Positions 17,423 to 25,908 of a DNA stretch of 64,000 nt are shown here, one piece after another. Position 1 is the first letter of the stretch; the number at the start of each line of letters is the position of its first letter. A program made the position numbers and the translations under genes. This DNA is from Oscillospiraceae bacterium (GTDB lineage: Bacteria > Bacillota > Clostridia > Oscillospirales > Acutalibacteraceae): NCBI GenBank assembly GCA_003514385.1, contig DOQR01000009.1:1-64000 (forward strand), in the 5' to 3' direction. The notes under the pieces were generated by a model, which was not told the DNA's origin, did no database searches, and saw only the letters and a list, made by a program, of their open reading frames with translations.

Positions 17423-18694
17423 ATGTCACTGAAAATACCAGCAATTCGTTCAAAAATGGGAATATGGTTTTACTATGTAAGTTCCCTTAGTTTTAAAGAA
17501 GTATCGCGTTATGTACGTCCGATTGATGATGAACTTCATCATTCCGATTTATTAAGCGGGATGATTCAAAGAAGCATTACTTCAAACTATAAAAGTATTG
17601 CTAATTATTTAGAAACTCAGAGTGAAAGATTTTTCAACTCGTTAATACTCGCAGTATATGACGGGCAGCCTAAATGGAATGAAATCAGGATCGAAGACGA
17701 ACAAGGAGAAGATAACTATAACTTAGGGGTTATCACCTTAACTGATGATGTCAAAATATTTCCTGTAGATGGTCAACATCGCGTTGCGGGCATTAAAAAA
17801 GCAATTGAAGATAATCCGACAATGGAAGAAGAACGAGTTCCGGTCATTTTTATTGGCCATTCAAAAGATGAAACGGGTATGCAGAGAACAAGAAGGATGT
17901 TTAGCACATTAAATCGCTACGCAAAGCCTGTTTCATTAAGAGATATTATTGCGTTAGATGAAGACGATGTTGTTGCAATCGCCTCTAGAAATTTGTTAGA
18001 TAATACAGATTTGTTCGTTGACGGTAGAATTTTAGATTCAAAAAACAAATCCATACCAGAAACTAACGATATGGCACTTACAACGATTATAACTTATTAC
18101 GAATGCAACAAAGAATTACTATGGTTATATGTTAAGGATATAGATGTTATTGGTCTTGAAGAAAAAATTGTTAGAGGACGAGCGAAAATTAATGAGTATA
18201 TTAGGCATAGGCCATCTAACAATATTATTGCAGCGTTCACCGAAGAATGCAAATGCTTTTGGAAAGCTATATTAGATCATTGTTCTGAGATAAAGAATCC
18301 TAATGTAAAAGTGGGAGAATATAGAAATTCTGACGGAGGTTGCATTTTCTTTAGACCTATTGCATTGTATCCTTTTGCTAGAGCTGCGGTGAGAATAAAA
18401 GAAAATTATCAAACATCATATTCAGAAATAATACACTCAATTCCAAAGGATTTGTTATGGATACAAAATCGTTTATGGAAAAAGATTATTTGGGACGATG
18501 TTGCTAAGAAAATGGTTATGGGCAACGCTACATTAATTGAATTAATATTACTTTACATTGCTGCTCCTGAGCTTTTGTCGGATAAAGAAAATAAAAAGGT
18601 CATTGACAATCTTAAAAGCATTTGGGATGAAGCGGATGGCACTATTGTTCAGGAACGTTTAGACAGCATTATCCGTGGTGATATGTATATTTGA
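17423..18694 (+). CDS. DGQHR-domain protein, DndB-like
   Basis: This 423-aa protein contains the D-G-Q-H-R motif at about residue 115 in the context P-V-D-G-Q-H-R-V-A-G-I. A following R-R-M-F-S-T-L-N-R-Y motif is typical of the DGQHR/DndB family. DndB proteins are described as repressors of dnd operons and modulators of phosphorothioate level. The gene lies 11 bp after the GIY-YIG gene and ends the one-directional run. Its presence is one of the strongest arguments that this operon concerns DNA sulfur modification. Confidence 0.8.
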   Translation: MSLKIPAIRSKMGIWFYYVSSLSFKEVSRYVRPIDDELHHSDLLSGMIQRSITSNYKSIANYLETQSERFFNSLILAVYDGQPKWNEIRIEDEQGEDNYNLGVITLTDDVKIFPVDGQHRVAGIKKAIEDNPTMEEERVPVIFIGHSKDETGMQRTRRMFSTLNRYAKPVSLRDIIALDEDDVVAIASRNLLDNTDLFVDGRILDSKNKSIPETNDMALTTIITYYECNKELLWLYVKDIDVIGLEEKIVRGRAKINEYIRHRPSNNIIAAFTEECKCFWKAILDHCSEIKNPNVKVGEYRNSDGGCIFFRPIALYPFARAAVRIKENYQTSYSEIIHSIPKDLLWIQNRLWKKIIWDDVAKKMVMGNATLIELILLYIAAPELLSDKENKKVIDNLKSIWDEADGTIVQERLDSIIRGDMYI

Positions 18695-18708
18695 TGAACT
18701 TTTGATAA

Positions 18709-18728
18709 GATGCATTTTCTTATGCATC
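18709..18728 (+). terminator. Weak hairpin after the defence operon
   Basis: GATGCAT, 6-nt loop, ATGCATC lies 15 bp after the DGQHR stop codon. Only a broken T-rich stretch follows, so termination here is tentative. Confidence 0.35.
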
Positions 18729-18860
18729 GCAACAGTTTTATGCTTTTTCCGCCGATGTGTTATGGTTTGTATTGAGTCCGATAAAAATAGTATATGATCT
18801 TTTATCAACATAGCGTGAACGTCATAAAATCCTAGATGATTTCAGCTGAGATTTACAAAT

Positions 18861-20288
18861 TTAGGCCTTACGTTTCTTCTTCCTATTCGGAAAGCTGTCC
18901 TCAAGCCATTCTTCAAAATCCGCAAGGGTGATTTTGCCGTCGGAGCATTCGTCGCGCTTTGTCATCGCCTGATACTTCCACTTTTTGAAATCAGGCTCTT
19001 TAATCTGCCTTACACGAACACGGGCAGCATAACGCTTGTAATACCTTTGATACAAGGGAATGGCGGCATTGTCCGCCATTTTCTTTTTGTAGTTTTCCTG
19101 TGCGGCTAAATCCTGGCAGTTGCGGGTTTCGCCTTCGGAAATGCGGTCGCAGTAATTGGTGTCGTAGTTGCCCTTCATAATGAAATACTTACCGCAGCGT
19201 TTACATTTTCGCATTCCGATGTCGGCCTTCAACAACTGTATCAGTTCAAACTCAATTTGCTGTTCAATGCTTTCACAAATACAGGTTTCATACTCGTCGG
19301 CTTGCATTGCAGACAGGGAAATCATTTCCGGCATAGTAAAACCGAACTTATCTAAATTATTTTGAACACTCGGAGAAACCTCCGAAGCGGCAGCCATTTT
19401 TATATCCAAATCAAAATCACTCTCTATATAGCCTTCAAGTACATTTTCCACCTGATGTTCTGCGTCAACAATGCTGATGCTATGCACAATCATTCGCCGT
19501 TGCTCTGCCGGCAATCCGTGCTTACGGCAGTAGCCTGCAAATCTCGTTTTGTGGGTTAGGCGATTGAAAAATCCGTCGCAAAAATTCTCGTCAAATGTCG
19601 CTTCAATTAAATGCAATAGATTATTTTGCATTTTTTTAAGGTACTGGTAATAGTCCGTCAACTCCTGCTTTGAGCAATGAAGCAGAATCGGCGGAAATTC
19701 CGCTGTAAACAGCGAAGCTTCTATCAATGGCTTAAAGCGTTTTTGCGTTTCGGTTAAAGCCAAATAATAATACAATTTCTTTTCTTTTTCGGTCAGTAAA
19801 GATATATCAAGACTTGTCTCATCAGGCAAGTCTTTTTTTGTGCGATTCAGGCATTCATTATACGCCGAATCAAAATCAGCATAGAGAAAATTCAAAATTC
19901 CTTCGCCCGGTGAAAAAAAGACAGAAGCGGTGTTAATCGGTGAGATATAAGCTCTGCTGTCGCCCATAGGAAGAAAGTCAAATGCAGAATTTATTTTTTG
20001 TGTAACAGCTCGCAAACAAGCGAGCGTATTGGCAGTATCCTGCTTAATTTGAGCAAGTTCACCGTCCGATAAAACAAATTCTTTTTTGCCGATAACAGCC
20101 CAAGCAATCGCTTCTCGTTTATCGACTTCGATAGCATTATACAACTCAAGAAGTTTCGAATAGTTGTATTCGTCGCTTACAGAAAGTACGCAAGATTTTT
20201 CGTCGTTCGTTACGTGCCATCTGTTTGGAGCAAATCCAAAGGACACGGCACTGTATTTATCTTCTGTTTGGAGTAGGTTTTCGCTCAT
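18861..20288 (-). CDS. DUF6076-like zinc-finger protein
   Basis: This 475-aa protein starts at ATG 20288, seven bases after a GGAGGT site; the in-frame upstream ATG at 20366 lacks one. The C-terminus has C-K-R-C-G-K-Y-F and C-D-R-x6-C, the zinc-binding layout of DUF6076-type proteins of Firmicute mobile elements. A very basic tail follows (R-K-K-K-R-K-A). No enzymatic motif is visible. It is transcribed against the defence operon and carries its own strong promoter. The function is unknown. Confidence 0.65.
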   Translation of the reverse strand: MSENLLQTEDKYSAVSFGFAPNRWHVTNDEKSCVLSVSDEYNYSKLLELYNAIEVDKREAIAWAVIGKKEFVLSDGELAQIKQDTANTLACLRAVTQKINSAFDFLPMGDSRAYISPINTASVFFSPGEGILNFLYADFDSAYNECLNRTKKDLPDETSLDISLLTEKEKKLYYYLALTETQKRFKPLIEASLFTAEFPPILLHCSKQELTDYYQYLKKMQNNLLHLIEATFDENFCDGFFNRLTHKTRFAGYCRKHGLPAEQRRMIVHSISIVDAEHQVENVLEGYIESDFDLDIKMAAASEVSPSVQNNLDKFGFTMPEMISLSAMQADEYETCICESIEQQIEFELIQLLKADIGMRKCKRCGKYFIMKGNYDTNYCDRISEGETRNCQDLAAQENYKKKMADNAAIPLYQRYYKRYAARVRVRQIKEPDFKKWKYQAMTKRDECSDGKITLADFEEWLEDSFPNRKKKRKA

Positions 20289-20357
20289 TGCTAAGACCTC
20301 CATTTTAGAAAATGAGAATTTTTGAATAATTAGCAAATCCATATAACTACAAATAAC

Positions 20358-20386
20358 ATTATACAAAAGTATTGCCTTTGTGTCAA
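20358..20386 (-). promoter_or_regulatory. Promoter of the DUF6076-like gene
   Basis: On the minus strand TTGACA, 17 bp, TATAAT, a full consensus match. It overlaps a plus-strand promoter at 20372-20400. Confidence 0.7.
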
Positions 20387-20400
20387 TACATAGCTATAAT
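20372..20400 (+). promoter_or_regulatory. Divergent promoter for the mobilisation genes
   Basis: TTGCCT, 17 bp, TATAAT on the plus strand. It interlocks with the opposing promoter. The transcript would carry a leader of about 250 nt (20407-20654) that ends in a terminator hairpin before the Xis-like gene. I recognise no ORF in that leader. Confidence 0.55.
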
Positions 20401-20607
20401 AAATCTGCAAATCAAGATTGTGTGATGTTTGATTTTCTAAAATTTAATGACCGTCCGAATGGGATATGACTTTGCGATGACAGTCGGAGACGACGAAAGC
20501 GAAGCAACGCCGCTGAGATGGGGGCAGGGATAACAAAAACGACATTCGGGTAAAACGGCGAAACGGCAACAGAAAGAAACCTCCATTCTATCTGTTGCCT
20601 CTTACAT

Positions 20608-20633
20608 AGCTGTACATACCGTGCAGCTTTTTT
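20608..20633 (+). terminator. Leader terminator before the Xis-like gene
   Basis: An 8-bp stem (AGCTGTAC with GTGCAGCT) with a 5-nt loop is followed by six T. It ends 21 bp before the start codon, so it would act as an attenuator of the mobilisation operon. Confidence 0.6.
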
Positions 20634-20654
20634 CTCACAAAGGAGGTTAAGAAG

Positions 20655-20882
20655 ATGAGAAAAACAGAATTGAAAGAGCTTTACAAGATGATGTTCCCGG
20701 ACTATCCGGACATTGTTACGGTAGCTCAGCTTCAACAAATGCTCGGCGTGAGCCGACACTTGGCATACGACTTGATTAACAACGGATATATCTCCGGCGT
20801 TAAAATCGGAAACGCTTTTAAGATTCCGAAGGTCAATGTCATCAATTATGTTATGGAAGAAGGTGTGAAGAATGCAAGTTGA
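20655..20882 (+). CDS. Xis-like helix-turn-helix protein
   Basis: This 75-aa single-domain excisionase-type HTH has the motif V-A-Q-L-Q-Q-M-L-G-V-S-R-H-L-A-Y-D-L-I followed by G-x-K-I-G-N-A-F-K-I-P, as in the MerR/Xis superfamily. The SD is AAAGGAGG. It overlaps the RepA-like gene by 11 bp. Likely roles are directionality factor or regulator of the mobilisation operon. Confidence 0.75.
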   Translation: MRKTELKELYKMMFPDYPDIVTVAQLQQMLGVSRHLAYDLINNGYISGVKIGNAFKIPKVNVINYVMEEGVKNAS

Positions 20883-21897
20883 AAAGCTGAAAACGATTGA
20901 TGCGGACACGCTGCTGTCAACGCCGATGAGAAAAACCTTATTTGTGGTGGACGGCTTGATACCGCAAGGACTCAGCGTGCTTTCGGGTTCAAGTAAAATC
21001 GGCAAGAGCTGGCTTATGCTTTGGCTCGGTATTCAAGTGGCGAGAGGACAACCTGTGTGGGAATTTGAAACCCACAAGAGCGATGTACTTTATCTCTGCT
21101 TGGAGGATACTTACGCAAGAATACAAAGCCGCCTGTATCAAATCACAGACGAAGCACCGCCCGAACTTCGAATTGCCACAACGAGTTTTCAAATCGGCAA
21201 CGGTTTGGAACAGCAAATCGAACAGTATCTTTCCGACTTTCCGAAAACAAAGCTTGTCATTATCGACACCTTTCAAAAGGTGCGAGATTCTAAAAGCACC
21301 GGCGGGAAAAGCGGAATGTATGCAGGCGACTACGACGATGTAACAGCGCTGAAAAATATTTCGGATAAGTACGGCATCGCTGTTATGGTTGTTCACCATG
21401 TCAGAAAGCTGAAGGATATCAGCGACCCATTCAACGAGGTGTCAGGCTCCACCGGTATCACAGGTGCGGCAGATACGAATTTTGTTTTGAAGCGCAGCCG
21501 TGCTAACGAAACCGGAACGCTGCTTGCCACCGGTCGAGATATTGCATATCAGGAGCTGACCTTGAAGTTTGACAACCGAAGTCACTTGTGGGAATTAGTC
21601 GAACGAAAGGATATGGAGGATATTCATCGTGAAGAAATTCCAAAGTTTGTTTTCCGGATGGTTGATTATATTTCGGAAGTAAAAGAATGGCGAGGCACGG
21701 CAACGGAACTTTTAACGCAGGTGAACGAAACCGAGATTACACCGAATGTCGTGACCAAAATGCTTGCCCGATTTTCTTCGGAAGTTTTTCAGCCGCAAGG
21801 CATCGAGTACAAAACAAAACGCACAGGCACAAGCCGACTGATTTACTTAAAAAAGAATGACGGCAATGACAGCGATGACAATAAATCCACTATATAG
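20872..21897 (+). CDS. RepA/RecA-like AAA ATPase
   Basis: This 341-aa protein has Walker A at about 39-47 (G-S-S-K-I-G-K-S-W), a Walker B-like stretch L-V-I-I-D-T-F-Q-K at about 128-136 and V-V-H-H at about 175. This is the hexameric RepA/RecA-like helicase family (AAA_25) common in plasmids and integrative elements. It probably unwinds DNA during element replication or transfer. It lies in an Xis-RepA-MobC-relaxase order typical of Firmicute mobilisable elements. Confidence 0.8.
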   Translation: MQVEKLKTIDADTLLSTPMRKTLFVVDGLIPQGLSVLSGSSKIGKSWLMLWLGIQVARGQPVWEFETHKSDVLYLCLEDTYARIQSRLYQITDEAPPELRIATTSFQIGNGLEQQIEQYLSDFPKTKLVIIDTFQKVRDSKSTGGKSGMYAGDYDDVTALKNISDKYGIAVMVVHHVRKLKDISDPFNEVSGSTGITGAADTNFVLKRSRANETGTLLATGRDIAYQELTLKFDNRSHLWELVERKDMEDIHREEIPKFVFRMVDYISEVKEWRGTATELLTQVNETEITPNVVTKMLARFSSEVFQPQGIEYKTKRTGTSRLIYLKKNDGNDSDDNKSTI

Positions 21898-22093
21898 GAA
21901 AAAGCCGTCACAGTCGTCACTATCGTCACTTTTTGAGAAAGTGGATATATGGCTATACAGGTAATGCCAATCTGTAAGGATAGCGAGCATAGGTTTTGTG
22001 TTGCCTTTGAAGCACACAAAACCGGCGGCAAATTGCCGAAATGGGCTTGCCGCCCCTGTAACCCCGATTCTTAGGAGAAAGGAATGAAAAAAT

Positions 22094-22408
22094 ATGAGAC
22101 AAAGAACAACTGCGATCAATATCAGAGTGACTGAGGGAGAGAAAAGAAAAATGGAAACTGCCGCTAAAAAATGCGGACTTTCGCTCTCCGCTTACCTTAG
22201 AAAACTTGGTCTTGGGAAGGAAGTTCAGGCAACCTTGCCGCAGGAATTTTACGAAGCTTACCGAGGTTTGACCTCACTTCGTGACAATTGGAAGTCGCTT
22301 TCAGAAGCCAATGTAAATGCAAACTTCAACGATGTTGTGAGCAAATTATTGAAGGCTTATCACTCAATCGGTGAGCCGGAAAGCGCAAGTGATTCGCCGT
22401 GGCAGTAA
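22094..22408 (+). CDS. MobC-like relaxosome protein
   Basis: This 104-aa protein has an N-terminal ribbon-helix-helix (I-N-I-R-V-T-E-G-E-K) and the L-S-A-Y-L-R-K-L-G-L-G motif of the MobC family, which assists the relaxase at oriT. It overlaps the truncated relaxase start by 10 bp. The oriT itself is not identifiable, but would be expected within 21898-22093. Confidence 0.75.
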   Translation: MRQRTTAINIRVTEGEKRKMETAAKKCGLSLSAYLRKLGLGKEVQATLPQEFYEAYRGLTSLRDNWKSLSEANVNANFNDVVSKLLKAYHSIGEPESASDSPWQ

Positions 22409-22554
22409 CAAAAATATGGGCTGTAACCGACAGCGTCAGCCGTGTTTTAAGCTATGCGGCGAACCCGGACAAGACGATTTACAGCGATATTTGCAAGGCA
22501 CTTCACTACGCAAGCGACGAGCTCGAACGAATAGACAAAATCAGTCTGACCTGA
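22399..22554 (+). pseudogene. Truncated MobA/MobL-type relaxase
   Basis: From GTG 22399 only 51 codons remain, starting M-A-V-T-K-I-W-A-V and containing L-S-Y-A-A-N-P-D-K-T, the N-terminus of Firmicute mobilisation relaxases (normally several hundred residues). The frame then hits TGA and no relaxase sequence continues in any frame. The HxH metal motif and the rest are lost, so self-mobilisation by this gene is impossible. Confidence 0.75.
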
Positions 22555-22584
22555 TCTTTTCTGTAATCCCCCGTAAATGTGAAT

Positions 22585-22634
22585 CGCACCCCGCTTGTCA
22601 AGCTGCAATGCCTGATAAACGGGGTGCGGTTTTG
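22585..22634 (+). terminator. Hairpin after the relaxase remnant
   Basis: A perfect 9-bp stem (CGCACCCCG with CGGGGTGCG) has a 26-nt loop and is followed by GTTTTGG. It could end the mobilisation transcript. From here to 22795 I see nothing else. Confidence 0.4.
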
Positions 22635-22795
22635 GTAAATGAAAGTGCTGCCTGTGACCTAAGCGGGAAAGCCCGCCAAAATTGAGGGAAGAGGTGCGGC
22701 AAAAATTCGTGGTGTGGATAAAAACTGAATAAGTTTTCTGTATATTGTCAAAAGATGTCGAGAAGATTAGATATAATCCGAAGACACGTAAAAGC

Positions 22796-25546
22796 TCATG
22801 AAATGCTGTCTAATTTTTGCCTCAGCAGTTCTTTCTCATTGCTGCCGTTTGTTGCAAATCTGATATAAGGTATTCCGTATTTGTCGAGAATTGAATTCTT
22901 CATCCTGTCGCGCTCGGCTTGCCTTGTACCGGATTTGTGAAATGAATATCCGTCAACTTCTATTGCGAGCAAAGGCTTTTTCGATATCTTATTAAAAATC
23001 AGAAAATCAAGATGCGTTGAGCTGTTCATCGCATACTGGCATTCCTCATCGCTCAAAAGATGCGGATTTCTTATAATCATATTTAACGGCTGGTGACAAA
23101 TGACATCAAGGTCATTTCTTTCGCTTTCGCTCAGAACCTCGGTTATGAGTGCGTACATAAGATTTTCCGAATCGTATGCGGAGACCCTTTTGTGTTTCTT
23201 TAGATAGTCCTGCCTTGCCTGAGTGTACTGACTGTAGAGATAATCGAACACCGAATATAATGCGCTGTCTGTAACGGTACAGTTCTGATATTCGATGTAG
23301 TCGACAAGGTCGCGTATATTCTGCCCGTCTGTCTGCTCATTGCCGGATGTTATCAGTATGAGCCGCTTCTTGGCTCGCGATATAGCAACATTGAGAAGAT
23401 ATGGGTCATCTGTGAAATCCGATATCTTATCATCTACGGTTGTCATTATTATTGTATCTTTTTCGCGTCCCTGAAACTTGTGAACTGTAGCTGTTGTTAT
23501 GCCATTGTCCGGGAGCTGTCTCTTTATTTCGTTAACTTGATTGTTATACGGTGCAATAATTCCTATGCTGCCGGGAACGGACTCTATTTTAGGCAATACC
23601 TCTGTTGTAAGGATATCAATTTGGCGTTGATTCATGTGTTCTCTCGAATGATTGCCGATTGAAGTTTTGATAACAGACAGAACATTAGATTCGCCGCAAT
23701 CTTTCGTCATAATTACAAGATTGCCGTTATAGAACTTTTGATTGCAAAAATTTATGATTTTCGGGTGACACCTGTAATGTTCTCGGAGGAGTGTCCTCGG
23801 AGCATTTGGGATAACTTTGCATAGCGAAGAGAGAAAACTGTTTTCTGCAAAGTTATAGCCCTGCGGGAGCTCAAAAGATTTAAAAATAGCATCGGCGATT
23901 TTTCGGTCTTCGTCAGTTATAACATTCGGCAACTGTTTTGAGTCTCCCACTATTACCGCATGTTTGGCGTTTGAGAGAGCCAACGCCCCGGTTGGGATAT
24001 CAACCTGAGAGGCTTCATCCATTATTGCATAGTCAAATTTAGCCCTGGAGTATAAACTGCTTCGAGATGAAAATGTTGTGCTGAGTATCACAGGATATTC
24101 AGCTTGAAATTCGTAAGGCTTTTTCCAGAAATCATCTCCTATAAAAATTGGGCGGCTTTCATTTTTTGAATATTTAATATACAATCGGTGCTTCAGATAT
24201 TGCATCGACTTTGTCTGCATATCATTCAGAAGCTGGTGTGCGTTTATATTTTTCAGAGAGTTTTCAATAGAGCTGATTCTTCTTTGCAACTCTTCTTCTT
24301 TGGCTCTGTAAAAAAGTGCATGGAGAGCCGATATTATATGCTCGGGCTTGTTTTTATAAAAATCCCACTTGCACATACCAAATCTGAATCTGCTTCTCAG
24401 CTTGAAAATCAGCGGGATTTTTTTGTCGTTGTCGGCGTATCGCTGACATATTTCCCAAAGCTTGAGAATATCGGAGGATTTAACCGTTCTGCGCATCATT
24501 ATCATTGAACGATCCGGCAAATCGGTTTCTGTGATATATTGTTCAAAGTGGTATTGTTCGGTGATGATTTGGTTGAGCTCCTGTCTTGCCTCGGCGAGAT
24601 TTGACTGCATCTCAAACACGTTTTGAAGCTGTTCGGAGAGCCTGCCTATTTCTTCAATGAACTCCGGCTGTTCTGCCTCGCGGAAAAACCATCCGCTGAA
24701 ATCGGGATATGAATCTGTTTGGGATGTCAAGAACTTGGTTTTGTTAGAGGATCTGCCGAGTGAAGCGATAATAAATTCAAGCCCGTATTCCGAAAACTTT
24801 TCGTATATATTCTGTATCGCAGAATTGTTGTTAGACACGACCTGCACAGTTTTGCCCGAGATGATAATGTTCGCGATGATATTAAGTATCGTTTGCGTCT
24901 TTCCGGTTCCCGGAGGTCCTTCGATAACACTGAGCTTATTTTCTAACGCATTCTTTACGGCTTTGAACTGACTCGCATTGCAGCCGAACGGGAAAATAAG
25001 ATGCGTCGGCTTTGCTAAAGCGGCAGTGTAAAGAGTAGGATTCAAGTAATACGCCAGCACTGATGTTTCGTCGATGAAATCTATTCCGGCATACTGAATC
25101 GGCAAAAGCTTCTCTCCGGTTTCTGCTTTCAATTTACAGAGTTCCGCCGACCTTTTAAGATAGTCAAGGACATTTTTTGCGGTCTCATCATCAAGAACAG
25201 ACTTTTCTATTTGCAAATCATCTTCACTGTAATCGCGCGCGGAGCCGTTCTCAAAGCAAATGTGCCAATAACGCTGATTTATATCGGTAAAAACATAGAT
25301 GGCGCGTATGCCCCAAAGCGAAATCCCGTTGTGTGATATGTGATAATTCAGCGGATCCAGAACTACTGGGTCTTTCAGCCAATGAATATTTTCTGAGTTA
25401 TATGAATATGTCTTTTGATTTTTAAAGGTTACCTCATACTTTTGGGTTATGGCGTTGTATTTCAGCTCGGTAATGTCTTCGGTAATTATCCGCCCGTTGG
25501 CGACTATCATATGTTTGCTTGAGTTCACACGTTTCACCGCCTGCAT
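22796..25546 (-). CDS. SF1 helicase with C-terminal DUF2726 nuclease-like domain
   Basis: This 916-aa UPF1-type superfamily 1 helicase has Walker A E-G-P-P-G-T-G-K-T at about 204, D-E-A-S-Q-V-D (motif II), G-D-S-K-Q-L-P, R-E-H-Y-R-C-H-P and V-H-K-F-Q-G-R-E. The last 110 residues form a DUF2726-like restriction-endonuclease fold (H-L-D-F-L-I-F, then A-I-E-V-D-G-Y). ATG 25546 lacks a clear SD, and GTG 25528 behind AGGCGG is an alternative. Helicase-nuclease proteins of this build are frequent in defence islands. It is the last gene before the tRNA boundary and may be a second defence module. Confidence 0.75.
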   Translation of the reverse strand: MQAVKRVNSSKHMIVANGRIITEDITELKYNAITQKYEVTFKNQKTYSYNSENIHWLKDPVVLDPLNYHISHNGISLWGIRAIYVFTDINQRYWHICFENGSARDYSEDDLQIEKSVLDDETAKNVLDYLKRSAELCKLKAETGEKLLPIQYAGIDFIDETSVLAYYLNPTLYTAALAKPTHLIFPFGCNASQFKAVKNALENKLSVIEGPPGTGKTQTILNIIANIIISGKTVQVVSNNNSAIQNIYEKFSEYGLEFIIASLGRSSNKTKFLTSQTDSYPDFSGWFFREAEQPEFIEEIGRLSEQLQNVFEMQSNLAEARQELNQIITEQYHFEQYITETDLPDRSMIMMRRTVKSSDILKLWEICQRYADNDKKIPLIFKLRSRFRFGMCKWDFYKNKPEHIISALHALFYRAKEEELQRRISSIENSLKNINAHQLLNDMQTKSMQYLKHRLYIKYSKNESRPIFIGDDFWKKPYEFQAEYPVILSTTFSSRSSLYSRAKFDYAIMDEASQVDIPTGALALSNAKHAVIVGDSKQLPNVITDEDRKIADAIFKSFELPQGYNFAENSFLSSLCKVIPNAPRTLLREHYRCHPKIINFCNQKFYNGNLVIMTKDCGESNVLSVIKTSIGNHSREHMNQRQIDILTTEVLPKIESVPGSIGIIAPYNNQVNEIKRQLPDNGITTATVHKFQGREKDTIIMTTVDDKISDFTDDPYLLNVAISRAKKRLILITSGNEQTDGQNIRDLVDYIEYQNCTVTDSALYSVFDYLYSQYTQARQDYLKKHKRVSAYDSENLMYALITEVLSESERNDLDVICHQPLNMIIRNPHLLSDEECQYAMNSSTHLDFLIFNKISKKPLLAIEVDGYSFHKSGTRQAERDRMKNSILDKYGIPYIRFATNGSNEKELLRQKLDSIS

Positions 25547-25626
25547 TAATGTCTGTGAAACAATTATACATCAATCTTGCCTGATTTGAAATAACTTTTG
25601 TTGACAAAATGTTGACAAAATAAAGA

Positions 25627-25659
25627 AAAGCCTTCACGCTTGAAACGTGAAGGCTTTTT
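25627..25659 (-). terminator. Terminator of tRNA-Ser
   Basis: An 11-bp stem (AAGCCTTCACG with CGTGAAGGCTT) has T tracts on both sides. On the minus strand it follows the tRNA 3' end directly. It lies inside the element boundary, so the integrated element supplies the terminator now used by the tRNA. Confidence 0.75.
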
Positions 25660-25717
25660 GGCGGACAGGGTGGGATTCGAACCCACGAGCCGCTTGCGCG
25701 ACTACCTGATTTCGAGT
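25659..25717. repeat. attR-like direct repeat inside tRNA-Ser
   Basis: This is the right copy of the 59-bp repeat, covering the tRNA 3' part from the anticodon loop to CCA. It restores a complete tRNA. Confidence 0.9.
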
Positions 25718-25749
25718 CAGGGCCGTTATGACCACTTCGATACCTGTCC
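25659..25749 (-). tRNA. tRNA-Ser (anticodon CGA)
   Basis: On the minus strand the acceptor arm GGACAGG pairs with CCTGTCC, followed by discriminator G and encoded CCA. The anticodon stem CCTGA/TCAGG encloses the loop CTCGAAA (anticodon CGA, codon UCG). A long variable arm (GTCGCGCAAGCGGC) and a T arm GTGGG/CCCAC are present, the class II form of tRNA-Ser. It is the integration target: its 3' 59 bp are duplicated at 22-80. Confidence 0.92.
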
Positions 25750-25769
25750 GTATTTTTAACGGCTATGAT

Positions 25770-25798
25770 ATTTTAGCAAATGTGCCGGGCTTTGTCAA
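25770..25798 (-). promoter_or_regulatory. Promoter of tRNA-Ser
   Basis: On the minus strand TTGACA, 17 bp, TAAAAT, ending 20 bp before the tRNA 5' end. Confidence 0.65.
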
Positions 25799-25868
25799 GC
25801 GGATTTGCAATTTGCCGTGAATTTTATTTGCGCATTTTCGGTATGATGCTTGTGCTGCGATGAAATGA

Positions 25869-25892
25869 CCCCACCCATTTTGGCGGGTGGGG
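25869..25892 (-). terminator. Terminator hairpin after alpha-mannosidase
   Basis: An 8-bp GC stem (CCCCACCC with GGGTGGGG) lies 16 bp past the mannosidase stop codon. The T tract is weak. Confidence 0.55.
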
Positions 25893-25908
25893 CTTTGTGC
25901 TGTGGGTT

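Larger units (their letters stand above)
22..25658. mobile_element. Integrated element in tRNA-Ser, about 25.6 kb
   Basis: The boundaries are a perfect 59-bp direct repeat at 22-80 and 25659-25717. The right copy is the 3' part of a complete tRNA-Ser gene, so the element lies on the 3' side of the tRNA, as is usual for tyrosine-recombinase integration. The interior is visibly more AT-rich than the chromosome to the right. It carries Xis-like and mobilisation genes and a large defence-like operon. No integrase ORF was found and the relaxase is truncated, so I infer a degraded or helper-dependent element. Position 1-21 is presumed flanking chromosome or another element. Confidence 0.85.

Noticed and set aside
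3129..18694. Canonical Dnd system or type 4 BREX
   Set aside because: DndE and DptF/G/H were not recognised, and neither PglZ nor BrxL is present. The extra sigma factor, GIY-YIG and PLD-helicase genes do not belong to either standard set.
18861..20366. Longer 501-aa start for the DUF6076-like protein
   Set aside because: The first 26 codons overlap the promoter at 20358-20386 and lack a ribosome site; ATG 20288 has a strong one.
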